Positions 8,392 to 17,357 of a DNA stretch of 64,000 bases are shown here, piece after piece. Under the pieces are notes generated by a model. The model saw only the letters and a program-made list of their open reading frames with translations. It made no database searches and was not told where the DNA came from. The translations under genes and the position numbers were made by a program. How positions within the stretch are numbered: position 1 is the first letter of the stretch; each line of letters opens with the position of its first letter. The stretch spans positions 1 to 64,000 of the forward strand of contig JBGCEH010000019.1 of assembly GCA_045106195.1 (NCBI GenBank), written 5' to 3'. The stretch is from Granulosicoccus sp045106195. Lineage in GTDB: Bacteria > Pseudomonadota > Gammaproteobacteria > Granulosicoccales > Granulosicoccaceae.

Positions 8392-9408
8392 GTGACACGC
8401 GTTGTGGGCAGTCAGAGAAAATCGGTGAACCCTTCGGGCGATTTGTCCCGCTCGGAAGGTTTGTCTGATAGTGCAGCAAACCCGATTGATGAGTTGTCGT
8501 TCTGGGGGCGTCTCACTGGTTGGCGTACATACACGTGGTTCGTTAACTTTATATTTGGCTCTGAACGCCGGCAATTTTATCTATTATTGGGTTTTCCGGT
8601 GGTCTGGGTGCTGAGCCAGCATCTGGGCCCCATCTTGCAGATGCTGCATGTCAGTTTTCTGGATGCCTATCCAGTCACGGTGGGGCGTGAGCCACAGCTG
8701 ACTCTTACGAACTACGGACTTTTCTTTGAAGAGTCAGTGTATAGAATGCCGTTTTTTCGCACGATGATGTTCGCGTTTGCTCTTACGCTGGTGACCTTGA
8801 TTATTGTCTATCCAGTCGCCTATTTTCTGGCGCGACACGTAAAGCGCGATAATCAGCTCGCGTTTCTATTGCTGTTACTGATTCCCTTTTGGGTTGGAGA
8901 GATTGTTCGCACGTTCGCTATCATGATTCTTTTGGGAAACAACGGGGCGGTGAACCTGCTTCTCAAATCTCTCGGGTTTATCGAGCGGCCTATCCCTTTC
9001 ATGTACACCGGTTTTTCAGTCAGTTTCGGGGTTATCTACCTGACCTCTCTTTACATGTTGCTACCGTTGTACTCTGCATTGGAGAAAATTCCTGTCAGCT
9101 ATTCTGAAGCGGCAGCGGATCTGGGAGCGGGTGCATGGCGACGCTTTCGCAAGGTTACGTTGCCACTTTCTTCCGAAGGCATCACTTCGGGCTGTACGTT
9201 GGTATTTCTTATCTCTACGGGTTTCTATGCAGCGCCTGTTTTGCTGGGTGGTCCTAACACCACCGTCTTTGCAGAAACTATCGCAGGGTTTTTCCATGTG
9301 GCGGGTGATCGTTGGCCAACTGGTGCCGCGTTTGCCTGCATCCTGTTTCTGGCGTCATTGATTATCACGGGTACTTTCATGAAAATTATGGGCCGTGTGC
9401 GCCGATGA
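8392..9408 (+). CDS. ABC transporter permease, PotB type
   Basis: A 338-residue inner membrane protein with about six hydrophobic segments and the EAA loop (YSEAAADLGAGAWRRFRKVTLPLS, here split in the usual way around the conserved glycine) that contacts the ATPase. It has an unusually long cytoplasmic N-terminus of roughly 60 residues before the first membrane span. The GTG start directly follows the TGA of the binding-protein gene, and its own stop overlaps the next permease start (ATGA). It forms the channel together with the next gene. Confidence 0.85.
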   Translation: MTRVVGSQRKSVNPSGDLSRSEGLSDSAANPIDELSFWGRLTGWRTYTWFVNFIFGSERRQFYLLLGFPVVWVLSQHLGPILQMLHVSFLDAYPVTVGREPQLTLTNYGLFFEESVYRMPFFRTMMFAFALTLVTLIIVYPVAYFLARHVKRDNQLAFLLLLLIPFWVGEIVRTFAIMILLGNNGAVNLLLKSLGFIERPIPFMYTGFSVSFGVIYLTSLYMLLPLYSALEKIPVSYSEAAADLGAGAWRRFRKVTLPLSSEGITSGCTLVFLISTGFYAAPVLLGGPNTTVFAETIAGFFHVAGDRWPTGAAFACILFLASLIITGTFMKIMGRVRR

Positions 9409-10193
9409 CAGGTAAAACTCGGCTTTTAATGTCGCTGATCTATGCAGCGTTCGTTATCTACGTGTTTGTTCCTCTGGTCCTGATGATCGTCATGGGCTTC
9501 AAGGACTCAAAATTTATCGGATTTCCGATCAATAGCTGGACAATTGATTGGTATATCGGTGTGTTCGAAGACACCGAGATCATGAGTGTATTCGGGTACT
9601 CGGTTGTCATAGCCATAGCGTCGACGATTATCTCGTTGTTTGTGGGTACATGGATAGCGATTCTGCTATCTGGCAGGAAATTTTTAGGCAGAGCCTTGAT
9701 ATTCAGCCTGACGTTGTTACCGGCTGTGGTGCCAGGCATAATTTCAGCTATATCATTTCGTATCTATGCACGTCTGCTCGGCATAGAGCCTGGCATGCTG
9801 GCCGTCATCTGGGCACATGCGGTACACAACGTGCCGTTTGTTGTGCTTGTGCTTATTGCAAGACTGGCGACTTTGCCAGCGAATTACAACGAAGCAGCAA
9901 GAGACCTCGGTGCCGATCCTCTGGTCGCTTTTGTACGCATTACCCTGCCATATCTCAAGCCTGCGATGATAGGAGCAGGTGTGTTTTGCATGCTGCTTAG
10001 TTTTGACGATTTTGTCAGATCATTCTTTCTAGGTGGTTATCAACCAACGCTTCCTGTGTTGATTTTCTCCAAGTTACGATCAGGCATGTCGCCAGAGATC
10101 AATGCCATCTCAACGATTATCATCGTGCTGACTGCCGTGCTGGGAATATGGGCTGAACGATCGATGCGGCGAATGCCCGGTGGAGGACGATAA
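9405..10193 (+). CDS. ABC transporter permease, PotC type
   Basis: A 262-residue second permease of the importer. The start is placed at the ATG at 9405, which overlaps the previous stop codon as ATGA; an in-frame extension upstream would only cover the end of the previous gene. Six hydrophobic segments and the coupling loop NEAARDLGADPLVAFVRITLP are present. The C-terminal stop TAA overlaps the ATG of the ATPase gene by one base (TAATG), so the whole transporter is translationally coupled. Confidence 0.87.
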   Translation: MTGKTRLLMSLIYAAFVIYVFVPLVLMIVMGFKDSKFIGFPINSWTIDWYIGVFEDTEIMSVFGYSVVIAIASTIISLFVGTWIAILLSGRKFLGRALIFSLTLLPAVVPGIISAISFRIYARLLGIEPGMLAVIWAHAVHNVPFVVLVLIARLATLPANYNEAARDLGADPLVAFVRITLPYLKPAMIGAGVFCMLLSFDDFVRSFFLGGYQPTLPVLIFSKLRSGMSPEINAISTIIIVLTAVLGIWAERSMRRMPGGGR

Positions 10194-11272
10194 TGGACAA
10201 AGTCATTGTTCAAATTAGAGGGGTATCCAAACGGTTTGGCAATGTCATGGCATTGGATCAGTTAAGCATTGATATCAAGGCAGGGGAGTTCGTCACCTTC
10301 CTGGGCCCGTCAGGTTGTGGGAAATCCACGACATTGCGCATCCTTGGTGGCTTTGAGAAGCCCGACGAAGGGCGTATCATCCTCGACGGTGAGGATGTGA
10401 CTGGCCTGCCGCCCAACAAGCGCAAAGTGAATATGGTGTTTCAGGACTACGCGCTGTTTCCTCATATGAGCGTCGTCCAGAATATTGACTTTGGGCTTGA
10501 ACTAAAGGGGCTGACAAAAGCGGATATCAAGACTCGACGCGAAGAGGTCATGTTGTTCCTCGAGCTTGAAGACTTCGGTAATCGCTACCCCGATCAATTA
10601 TCAGGCGGCCAGCGACAGCGTGTTGCGTTGGCAAGAGCACTGGCACCTGATCCAGCACTGCTGTTATTGGATGAACCTCTGGGCGCACTGGATGCCAAGC
10701 TGCGTTCACAAGTGCAACAGGAGCTCAAGGCGATTCAACGACGCACGAACACGACATTTTTCTTCGTGACCCATGATCAGGATGAAGCCTTGACCATGTC
10801 GGACCGAATCGTGGTGATGAACAATGGTCGAGTTGAGCAGGATGGTACACCTGAAGAGCTGTATTTGCATCCGGCCAGCCGCTTTGTGGCTGAATTTATC
10901 GGAGAAACGAATCTGCTGAACGGGACCTGCCTGAGTGTGGAGGAGGGTGGCGTGATGATCGACTGGTTCGGGCACAGGTTGCGAGCCCATCCCGGCCCAT
11001 CAGCAGTAAAGCCTGGTGATGCGGTCAGTTCATCGCTGCGACTTGAGAAAATCGTCTGTCATGCACAACGGCCCCGGACCGCTAATGCGGTTCAAGGGAA
11101 AATCATTAACAAGGTGTTTATGGGCAGCAGAACGTCCGTAACCGTGTCTGTGGATAATTCAGACTACACTGAGCTTACTGCCTACATTGAAGCAGATCGT
11201 AGCCTGGGTGCGGAGGGAGATTTGATCTGGATGGGGTGGGAGAGCATCAACCAGTCGGTTCTGAGAACATAA
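10193..11272 (+). CDS. ABC transporter ATP-binding protein, PotA type
   Basis: A 359-residue ATPase that energises the preceding permeases. Walker A is GPSGCGKST at residues 38-46, the Q-loop follows in NMVFQDYALFPHM, the signature is LSGGQRQRVALARAL and Walker B LLLLDEPLGALD; a switch histidine is in FFVTHDQDEAL. The last 120 residues form a TOBE-type domain as expected for PotA/UgpC-like proteins. It is the last gene of the importer; about 160 bases separate it from the glyoxalase gene. Confidence 0.9.
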   Translation: MDKVIVQIRGVSKRFGNVMALDQLSIDIKAGEFVTFLGPSGCGKSTTLRILGGFEKPDEGRIILDGEDVTGLPPNKRKVNMVFQDYALFPHMSVVQNIDFGLELKGLTKADIKTRREEVMLFLELEDFGNRYPDQLSGGQRQRVALARALAPDPALLLLDEPLGALDAKLRSQVQQELKAIQRRTNTTFFFVTHDQDEALTMSDRIVVMNNGRVEQDGTPEELYLHPASRFVAEFIGETNLLNGTCLSVEEGGVMIDWFGHRLRAHPGPSAVKPGDAVSSSLRLEKIVCHAQRPRTANAVQGKIINKVFMGSRTSVTVSVDNSDYTELTAYIEADRSLGAEGDLIWMGWESINQSVLRT

Positions 11273-11445
11273 TTCATTGAGATTTCGTCTCGGGAACTCA
11301 TGCTGATGCCCATGGTTGAAACTTGTGCCTCTGGTTGATTGACCCTATTTGTATGCCCACTAATGGTCCTATTTACACGCAGGTGATATATGTTTATAAC
11401 GTCAAACAGTCTAACCCACGTTAATCCCAACCCCGGATGGTATCA

Positions 11446-11901
11446 ATGAAGTATCTGCACACCATGCTGCGAGTCAGCAACCTTGAGCGAGCCCTGGAAT
11501 TCTGGTGCGACCAGCTGGGTATGGTTGAAACCAACCGGTTCGATAATGATGGCGGTCGTTTTACGCTGGTCTTTCTTGCTGCAAATGAAGACGAGGCTAG
11601 AGGTAAGCAGGAAAAAGCACCACTGTTGGAGCTGACCTACAATTGGCCTGATGAAAATACAAATGCGGAAGTCTATTCTGAAGGTCGCTCGTTCGGACAT
11701 TTAGCCTTTGTCGTAGATGATATCTACGCAACCTGCCAGCGTCTCATGGATGCCGGGGTGGTGATAAACAGACCACCACGTGATGGGCATATGGCCTTTG
11801 TTCGTTCACCGGACAATCAATCGATAGAGCTGTTGCAGAAAGGTGATTCATTAGTGCCCAAAGCGCCCTGGGATACCCTGCCTAACGTTGGGCATTGGTA
11901 G
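11446..11901 (+). CDS. gloA: Lactoylglutathione lyase (glyoxalase I)
   Basis: A VOC-fold metalloenzyme of about 151 residues that isomerises the methylglyoxal-glutathione hemithioacetal to lactoylglutathione. The four metal ligands are visible: His in LHTMLRVSNL near the N-terminus, Glu in LLELTYNW, His in FGHLAFVVDDI and Glu in SIELLQK. I prefer the ATG at 11446, giving MKYLHTMLRV as in other GloA proteins and leaving GGATGG as ribosome binding site; an ATG at 11437 would add three residues. Downstream is a clear terminator, so this gene ends the transcript. Its place after an amine/opine import cluster may reflect aldehyde by-products, but it could equally be an independent housekeeping gene. 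Confidence 0.88.
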   Translation: MKYLHTMLRVSNLERALEFWCDQLGMVETNRFDNDGGRFTLVFLAANEDEARGKQEKAPLLELTYNWPDENTNAEVYSEGRSFGHLAFVVDDIYATCQRLMDAGVVINRPPRDGHMAFVRSPDNQSIELLQKGDSLVPKAPWDTLPNVGHW

Positions 11902-11962
11902 ACAACGCTATGCGCATCAATTTTGGTATGCGTTGGTAAGCGCTAATATTTACCTTATTGAC

Positions 11963-12008
11963 GGGGCCGCACATCGGATGCCATGCCATGCGGCCCCATT
12001 CTTTTTTT
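11963..12008 (+). terminator. Rho-independent terminator after gloA
   Basis: GGGGCCGCA (11963-11971) pairs perfectly with TGCGGCCCC (11989-11997); ATTC and a run of seven T (12002-12008) follow. A classical intrinsic terminator on the plus strand, placed 60 bases after gloA. Confidence 0.9.
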
Positions 12009-12033
12009 ACAAAAAGTGGTTGCTGACGGATGA

Positions 12034-14484
12034 TCAGTCAGAGGGATTAGCACTCAGAATGATATCGTCGTTGAAAACTGTCAGTGTTAAAGCACTACTC
12101 GATGAACCTGAATCGTTGCTGGCTGTCACTGTGCCACTCCAATCCAGTGCGCCTGGAAGCGAGTTGAACAACAGCTCGTACGGGATCTCGATTGTGCCTG
12201 ACTGATTCAATATCATGCCTGATGGCAATGGACTATCCAGCTGCCATGAGGTAGCTGGACCTCCCGTGTTATAACTCTCCAGCGATACAGTGTTCTGCTC
12301 GAACTGTGGGAATATTTCGGCCTCTATGGACTGAGGCAGACTCGGTGGAGGGGCGTCCAGTTGTATGTCGATACTGATACGAATACTATCGGTCTCGGCC
12401 ATTTCATTGCTGCCTTGCACCAGAACGCTGAATATACCGGCTTCGACTGGTATACCCGCCAATTCAGCCCGGGTGTCGTTGACCTTGCGCAATTCGACAC
12501 CGTTGGGAAGCTCGCCGTCAATGATGGAGTAGGTCACGTCAGTCTCGGCTGACAAAGTAGAGATCTGGACACGTTCCAAAGCACCACCGACAAATCCGCC
12601 AACCTGCAGTTCACCCTCAAAAGGTGTAATGCTTGTTTGAAGTGCCAGTACAGAACTTGTGTCTGGTGCTGTCAGTACGATAGGTAATGGAGGAATAGTT
12701 GATGTGAATGTAAAGCAGGGTCTGTCAGTAGAGGCTGTGCTGCCGTTTTGGTATGTCAAATCTGCTGAATAGCAAACCTCAATACCATTGGGCACAAACA
12801 ATGGCCGTGTCGTATCACCAATTGCGACGACAGTGGTCACTGTGTCGGGACGCCAGCCAAGATCCTGTGAGGCTGTTGCGTTGATGAGAGCTGTGCCTGA
12901 GCTACTGCCGGTAACCAGAATCTGTACCGGAACGGCATTAAGTGTGACGTCGCAGTTCCACCAGGAGAAGTGGCTGACAGTTGCCTGGAGACTGAGGCCG
13001 GTCGGGCTGTCCTCGTTGCCAACAACAGTGCCTTCTCCTTCCTGAATCCATTGACCTGTTTCTTCATCAAGTGACCACAAGGGTATGTTGTCGCCTACCA
13101 TTACGGGAGTACCATCGGGGTATCTTTCAGCGTATACCGGAATAAGAATAGTGGCTTCGGCGCCTTCTGCCAGTTGTACTGGCGTGCCGTCTGGGGTGGT
13201 GAATTCGAAGTTGGTTACGCCAAGGCTGACAATGGGTGAGTCGACTCCTGTTTCGGTTCGTCCGACAAAGTCGCCAGGGAATGCAGCAAGATCTGCTGGG
13301 TTTGATACATCCACTGACGTCATTGACAGAAGAACTGGGCCGGTGATGATTTGTCCATCCGAATCGACAAAGCTGTTTGGCTGAAGGGTAACTCTTGATC
13401 CGTTAAACCCATTAATATCAGCGGGGTCGTTGTGACTAATGGGAATACCACTCAACTGCGTAGGTTGCAGTGTGAATTCAAGGTTTAGAAATTCGTCTTG
13501 CAGGGGTGATTTCACCACTTTTAGCTGAGACGCATGTTCATCAGAATCTATGTTAAGTCGATAAATCGTATCGGCAACCAGCGACATTAAGAATCTGCCT
13601 TCAGCGTCTGTCATCGTCACAATAGAATCACTGCCACTGTCGGCGAGAATGCTGGCACTGGTCACGGGTAGGCCATCTGATGTGGTCACTCTTCCGGAGA
13701 TAGTTGACAAGGTTGGCGATATTGGTAGTTGCAGTTTTGGTTGAAGTGATTCGGCGGGTCCTCCGGTGGCAATCCAGTAGCCCTGCCAGGGCGGGAGAAT
13801 GTCGCTTGAACCAGGTTCGGCATATGATGCGCTGCCATCTTCTGCATATTGGTAGTACCAAACATTGGTTGCTGTGTAACCAACAGCCGCCGCCGCGTCT
13901 ATGTTGCAGCCATCCGTGCAGGCAGAATCCATAGCATCTGTTGTTAAGCTCCAGTCTGCCAGCACAGATTTATAAGGATACGGTAAGCCTTGCATGCTGT
14001 AACGCTGACCGACGATGCCTGTTGGCCAGGCAGGGTCGGAAGGTAGAATGATATCAAAGCATCCCTCGTCTGATGCACATCCGGTGGATAGCATCGAAGG
14101 TGGTGGTACTTGCAATTCGGTGGGAATATCAAGCGTCACCGGGATATCGGATATATGGAAAATCCACATGGCTTCACCAGCGGCAGGTGCATAGTCTTCA
14201 CTGGCTGGACGTCGATAGTCACCTATGGATGGGTCATAAGCGTAGACGACCCATTCGCTTGAAAACGCAAGAGATTCGCCGTGGCTGTTTAGCATGTCAT
14301 CACCGAACAGCTCACCGACACTCATGCCAGCGGGGTCGGCAGGAATGACGATATTGTTCCATTGATTAGGTTGCAGAATGAAAGAATTGGCGCTTGCCAT
14401 GCTGCTGAGCATCAGCAAAATCATGGTTCCAAACGACAATGCAGCTGAGGGTCTTCGGCGGGTTTCGGGTAGGGATGTTCTCAT
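12034..14484 (-). CDS. Large secreted protein with CarboxypepD_reg-like, CILP-like and Ig-like regions
   Basis: An 816-residue exported protein; a signal peptide (FGTMILLMLSSMASA) ends near residue 33. Residues about 34-250 form two similar W-rich modules, each ending in a phrase like EAMWIFHI or WQGYWIATGG. Around residues 260-330 is a carboxypeptidase-regulatory-like beta-sandwich (ISGRVTTSDGLPVTSASILAD). Residues about 350-500 resemble the CILP/FAM171-type domain (VTLQPNSFVDSDGQIITGPV, then IPLWSLDEETGQWIQEG). The C-terminal third contains putative Ig-like cadherin-type repeats (YSIIDGELPNGVEL, WQLDSPLPSGMILNQSG). No enzyme motif is seen. Such proteins are usually cell-surface or extracellular adhesion/structural components; that is inference. 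It is a lone gene with 375 bases upstream of it. Confidence 0.7.
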   Translation of the reverse strand: MRTSLPETRRRPSAALSFGTMILLMLSSMASANSFILQPNQWNNIVIPADPAGMSVGELFGDDMLNSHGESLAFSSEWVVYAYDPSIGDYRRPASEDYAPAAGEAMWIFHISDIPVTLDIPTELQVPPPSMLSTGCASDEGCFDIILPSDPAWPTGIVGQRYSMQGLPYPYKSVLADWSLTTDAMDSACTDGCNIDAAAAVGYTATNVWYYQYAEDGSASYAEPGSSDILPPWQGYWIATGGPAESLQPKLQLPISPTLSTISGRVTTSDGLPVTSASILADSGSDSIVTMTDAEGRFLMSLVADTIYRLNIDSDEHASQLKVVKSPLQDEFLNLEFTLQPTQLSGIPISHNDPADINGFNGSRVTLQPNSFVDSDGQIITGPVLLSMTSVDVSNPADLAAFPGDFVGRTETGVDSPIVSLGVTNFEFTTPDGTPVQLAEGAEATILIPVYAERYPDGTPVMVGDNIPLWSLDEETGQWIQEGEGTVVGNEDSPTGLSLQATVSHFSWWNCDVTLNAVPVQILVTGSSSGTALINATASQDLGWRPDTVTTVVAIGDTTRPLFVPNGIEVCYSADLTYQNGSTASTDRPCFTFTSTIPPLPIVLTAPDTSSVLALQTSITPFEGELQVGGFVGGALERVQISTLSAETDVTYSIIDGELPNGVELRKVNDTRAELAGIPVEAGIFSVLVQGSNEMAETDSIRISIDIQLDAPPPSLPQSIEAEIFPQFEQNTVSLESYNTGGPATSWQLDSPLPSGMILNQSGTIEIPYELLFNSLPGALDWSGTVTASNDSGSSSSALTLTVFNDDIILSANPSD

Positions 14485-14859
14485 AAAATAATATCCTTAA
14501 AGGTGAAATGGAACGAGGCACCTGTGCGCAACTTTAACGCGTAAAACGAGACACAGCGCCTGGGCTGGATATTACAGCAGTGGCTGTTTACATTCTAAAC
14601 ATTGAGGTAATGAGTGCGTTTAAGTACGTGCGTCTTAACATCATTAGTTAGTGGTGCCGTGATTGATATTGTCACTGGACTGTGCAGGGTAGATATAACG
14701 TTATGTCAGCTAGCCAGGCGTGTGTCTTTTTGAAATACGTTAAGAGGGGATAGATACATACGGTAAGGTTTTATGATTGGACAAGTTTTTGGCTACGATT
14801 GCCGGCGTGTCGCGTGAGTAGGTTGTTGATAGTTAAACTTCAATGACGAGGTCATCAAC
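14485..14859. other. 375-base intergenic region
   Basis: It lies upstream of the large secreted protein gene and downstream of the deacetylase gene, both on the minus strand. No gene, repeat or convincing terminator seen; only a 5-base-arm hairpin (ATGAC/GTCAT, 14842-14854) without a T tail. Confidence 0.4.
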
Positions 14860-15882
14860 TCATCCGTCCTGAAAACCGCTTAAAACGCTTGTCAGGTTGT
14901 CGCCCAGCTCATCACATAGATAACCACCTTCCTGTACAAAAACCGTAGGCAGGTTCAGAGCCGCAATGGCAGCTCCGATCTGCGCGAATCCAGGTGTGGT
15001 TATCGTAAGTGCCTTGAAGGGATCATTAACGTAGGCATCTAGCCCCAGCGCGATAACCAGAGTATCGGTCCCGAACGCTTGCACACGTTTCAATGCCGTT
15101 TCCAGCGTTGCAAGAAAAACCTCGTCGTTACTACCACGTTCAAGAGGCAGGTTAAGGTTATAACCCAAACCTGCGTCTTTGCCCCGTTCGTGCGCCTGGC
15201 CCCAGAAGAAGGGATAGAATCGTGCTGGATCAGCGTGAATAGACACTGTTAATACATCATCGCGTGCATAAAAAATACCTTGCGTTCCATTGCCATGGTG
15301 TACATCGACATCCAGAATCGCTGGACGCCTGCCTTTGGCGTGTAAACGCGTTGCGGCAATAGCCGAATTGTTGAGAAAGCAAAAGCCACCGGCAAGATCA
15401 CCGAATGCATGATGGCCAGGTGGTCGCGATAACACATAAGCGGCTTGAGTGCCATCAAGCAAGGCATCTGCGCCTGCTACAGCGGATTGGGCCGACCAGT
15501 ACGCGGATTCCCAGGTTCCCGAAGCGATGGGGCAGGCGCTATCGGCTTGATGAAATCCTGCCTGACCAACAGCGGACTTCGGGTAGCTGTCAGTGCGGTT
15601 CGCAGGGTGAATGTTGGGTATCACTTCATCGCCCGCACCATCGATACGTTGCCAGCGAGCATAGATGGTTTGCAGGAAGCTCAAATACTCGGGGGAATGC
15701 ACAGCCGCAATCGGGCTGAGGCCTGCATCCAACGGAGTCTCGAATTCGCAGCCAGCTGCGATGGCTCCTGCACGAAGCACCTTGATGCGCTCAGGTTTTT
15801 CGGGATTAGGTAGCACCCGACCATTGGCCAGAAAGTGCCTTGGATCATGCTTGTATTGACGTTGGTCAAGAAAGGCCTTCAT
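14860..15882 (-). CDS. Acetylpolyamine amidohydrolase / histone deacetylase family enzyme
   Basis: A 340-residue zinc hydrolase of the arginase/deacetylase fold that removes acetyl groups from acetylated amines such as N-acetylputrescine or N-acetylspermidine. Catalytic features can be read directly: tandem histidines in PPGHHAF (157, 158), zinc ligands D193 and H195 in DVDVHHGNG and D282 in LGLDAYVNDP, and the transition-state tyrosine Y321 in EGGYLCDELG. These fall within two positions of the equivalents reported for the Mycoplana ramosa polyamine deacetylase. It directly follows the GNAT gene (2 bases apart) and a PotABCD-type importer cluster, supporting an acetylpolyamine substrate. Cytoplasmic; length is normal. 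Confidence 0.88.
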   Translation of the reverse strand: MKAFLDQRQYKHDPRHFLANGRVLPNPEKPERIKVLRAGAIAAGCEFETPLDAGLSPIAAVHSPEYLSFLQTIYARWQRIDGAGDEVIPNIHPANRTDSYPKSAVGQAGFHQADSACPIASGTWESAYWSAQSAVAGADALLDGTQAAYVLSRPPGHHAFGDLAGGFCFLNNSAIAATRLHAKGRRPAILDVDVHHGNGTQGIFYARDDVLTVSIHADPARFYPFFWGQAHERGKDAGLGYNLNLPLERGSNDEVFLATLETALKRVQAFGTDTLVIALGLDAYVNDPFKALTITTPGFAQIGAAIAALNLPTVFVQEGGYLCDELGDNLTSVLSGFQDG

Positions 15883-15884
15883 TG

Positions 15885-16364
15885 TTAACCTCTTAGAGCA
15901 CCTACTCTGGATGGATCAAGAAACATGATGGTCTCGCCACCTCGTTCGGTGAGTCCCAGTCGTTCGTAGAATCGGCGGGAGTTCGTTGATTCGTCGTAAA
16001 CCGCCAATTTGATATAGTTGCCACCCCACTTTGCGTAAGCAACGTTGGCTGCCTCGGCAAGCAAGCGCCTGCCAACGCCGCATCCTCTTGCTTTATTTGC
16101 GACCCAAAGGTCCGAAACATATAATCCGCTGGAAGCCAGCGTGACTGACATGACTGGGGAGAAGACTACTGTACCGCATAGGGAACCTTCGGTATCCAAT
16201 GCGATTAACGCGTAGTAGGTAGGTGTTTGTCCAAACCCTGCCTGTTCGAGAAACTCGATGCTGGATGGGTATGGATCGTTAAGCTCTTTTGAAAGCGCAC
16301 GCAAGGCCTCGTCGAGTAAGGTCAAGTCGCGTTTTTCAACTGATCGGATGATGATGTCTTGCAT
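15885..16364 (-). CDS. GNAT family N-acetyltransferase
   Basis: A 159-residue single-domain acetyltransferase. The acetyl-CoA pyrophosphate loop is VANKARGCGVGRRLLAEA (about residues 88-105), preceded by the beta-strand GLYVSDLWV and followed by NSRRFYERLGL, all diagnostic for the GNAT fold. Acceptor unknown. It lies immediately before an acetylpolyamine amidohydrolase gene and after a polyamine-type importer, so an amine acceptor is likely. Having an acetylase and a deacetylase adjacent looks like an acetylation-dependent route in which acetylated intermediates are later released; this is inference. Confidence 0.85.
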   Translation of the reverse strand: MQDIIIRSVEKRDLTLLDEALRALSKELNDPYPSSIEFLEQAGFGQTPTYYALIALDTEGSLCGTVVFSPVMSVTLASSGLYVSDLWVANKARGCGVGRRLLAEAANVAYAKWGGNYIKLAVYDESTNSRRFYERLGLTERGGETIMFLDPSRVGALRG

Positions 16365-16400
16365 GTGTAATGACGACTATCCGTAGATTTGCTTTTTTAG

Positions 16401-17327
16401 TTAAATGGTTGTCTTATCGCTACCTTTAAGGCTCAGCATCTCACGGGCCTCAGTGGGTGTCGCTACTGTGCGTCCTAGCTCTTCGACAATCCGGCGAATC
16501 TTGGTCACCTGTTCTGCATTGGTTTTTGCCAGTGTGCGGCGGGCAATCATCAGGCTGTCTTCCAGACCGACACGAACATGGCCGCCCATGGTTGCTGCCA
16601 TGGTTGCCATGGGTATCTGGTGGCGGCCGGCGGCCAGTACTGAGAACATATAGCTATCGCCAAACAGCTTGTCAGCAATCATTTTCAGATGCGTCAGGTT
16701 TTCATGATCGGCGCCTATACCGCCCAGCACACCCAATACGAACTGGATGAACAGTGGTGCTTTGATCATTCCACGATCGACAAAATGGCGCAGCATGTAT
16801 AGATGACCCACTTCATAGCATTCAAACTCGAAGCGTGCTCCACGTTCCTGTCCCATTAGTGTAAACACACGGGCTATGTCACGCGGAGTATTCTTGAACA
16901 CCAGATCGTCCGAGTCTTCCAAAAAAGGTTTTTCCCAGTCGAACTTCCATTCAGTGAGACGTTCAGCGGCCGGGTAGAGGGCAAAATTCATGCTACCCAT
17001 GTTGAGCGAGCACATCTCCGGTTCTGCTGCCAGGGGTGCGGCCAGGCGGTCGTCCAGTGACATGGTGGCACTGCCACCGGTTGTCATGTTCATCACCGCG
17101 TCGCAGTTCTGCTTGATGTGTGTCAGGAAAGGCTTGTAATGCTCGGGTTTGGCTGAAGGGCGTCCGTTGTCAGGATCACGCGCATGTAGATGCAATATGG
17201 CGGCACCTGCTTCGGCTGCATCCAACGCATGTTGGGCAATGTCATCTGCGGTAAATGGAAGATACGGTGACATCGACGGAGTGTGGATAGAGCCTGTGAT
17301 GGCACAGGTGATGATGATTTTTGACAC
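16401..17327 (-). CDS. Beta-keto acid cleavage enzyme (BKACE, DUF849; 3-keto-5-aminohexanoate cleavage family)
   Basis: A 308-residue TIM-barrel enzyme. Family members are zinc-dependent and condense a beta-keto acid with acetyl-CoA, giving acetoacetate and a new CoA ester. Zinc-binding elements are seen in ILHLHARDPDNGRPS near residues 45-60, followed by MNMTTGGSATMSLDDR and the C-terminal EDSLMI motif. The GTG start at 17327 has GGGAGAAA just upstream. The neighbouring class III aminotransferase could generate the keto acid, so the pair may form a degradation route for an amino acid or polyamine-derived amino acid. The exact BKACE substrate group cannot be fixed by eye; it need not be the lysine fermentation intermediate. 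Confidence 0.85.
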   Translation of the reverse strand: MSKIIITCAITGSIHTPSMSPYLPFTADDIAQHALDAAEAGAAILHLHARDPDNGRPSAKPEHYKPFLTHIKQNCDAVMNMTTGGSATMSLDDRLAAPLAAEPEMCSLNMGSMNFALYPAAERLTEWKFDWEKPFLEDSDDLVFKNTPRDIARVFTLMGQERGARFEFECYEVGHLYMLRHFVDRGMIKAPLFIQFVLGVLGGIGADHENLTHLKMIADKLFGDSYMFSVLAAGRHQIPMATMAATMGGHVRVGLEDSLMIARRTLAKTNAEQVTKIRRIVEELGRTVATPTEAREMLSLKGSDKTTI

Positions 17328-17357
17328 GGGTTTCTCCCTTTATAAATGGGTAATAAT

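Noticed and set aside
9312..9404. N-terminal extension of the PotC-type permease
   Set aside because: It would overlap the previous gene; the ATG at 9405 gives a normal start with ATGA coupling.
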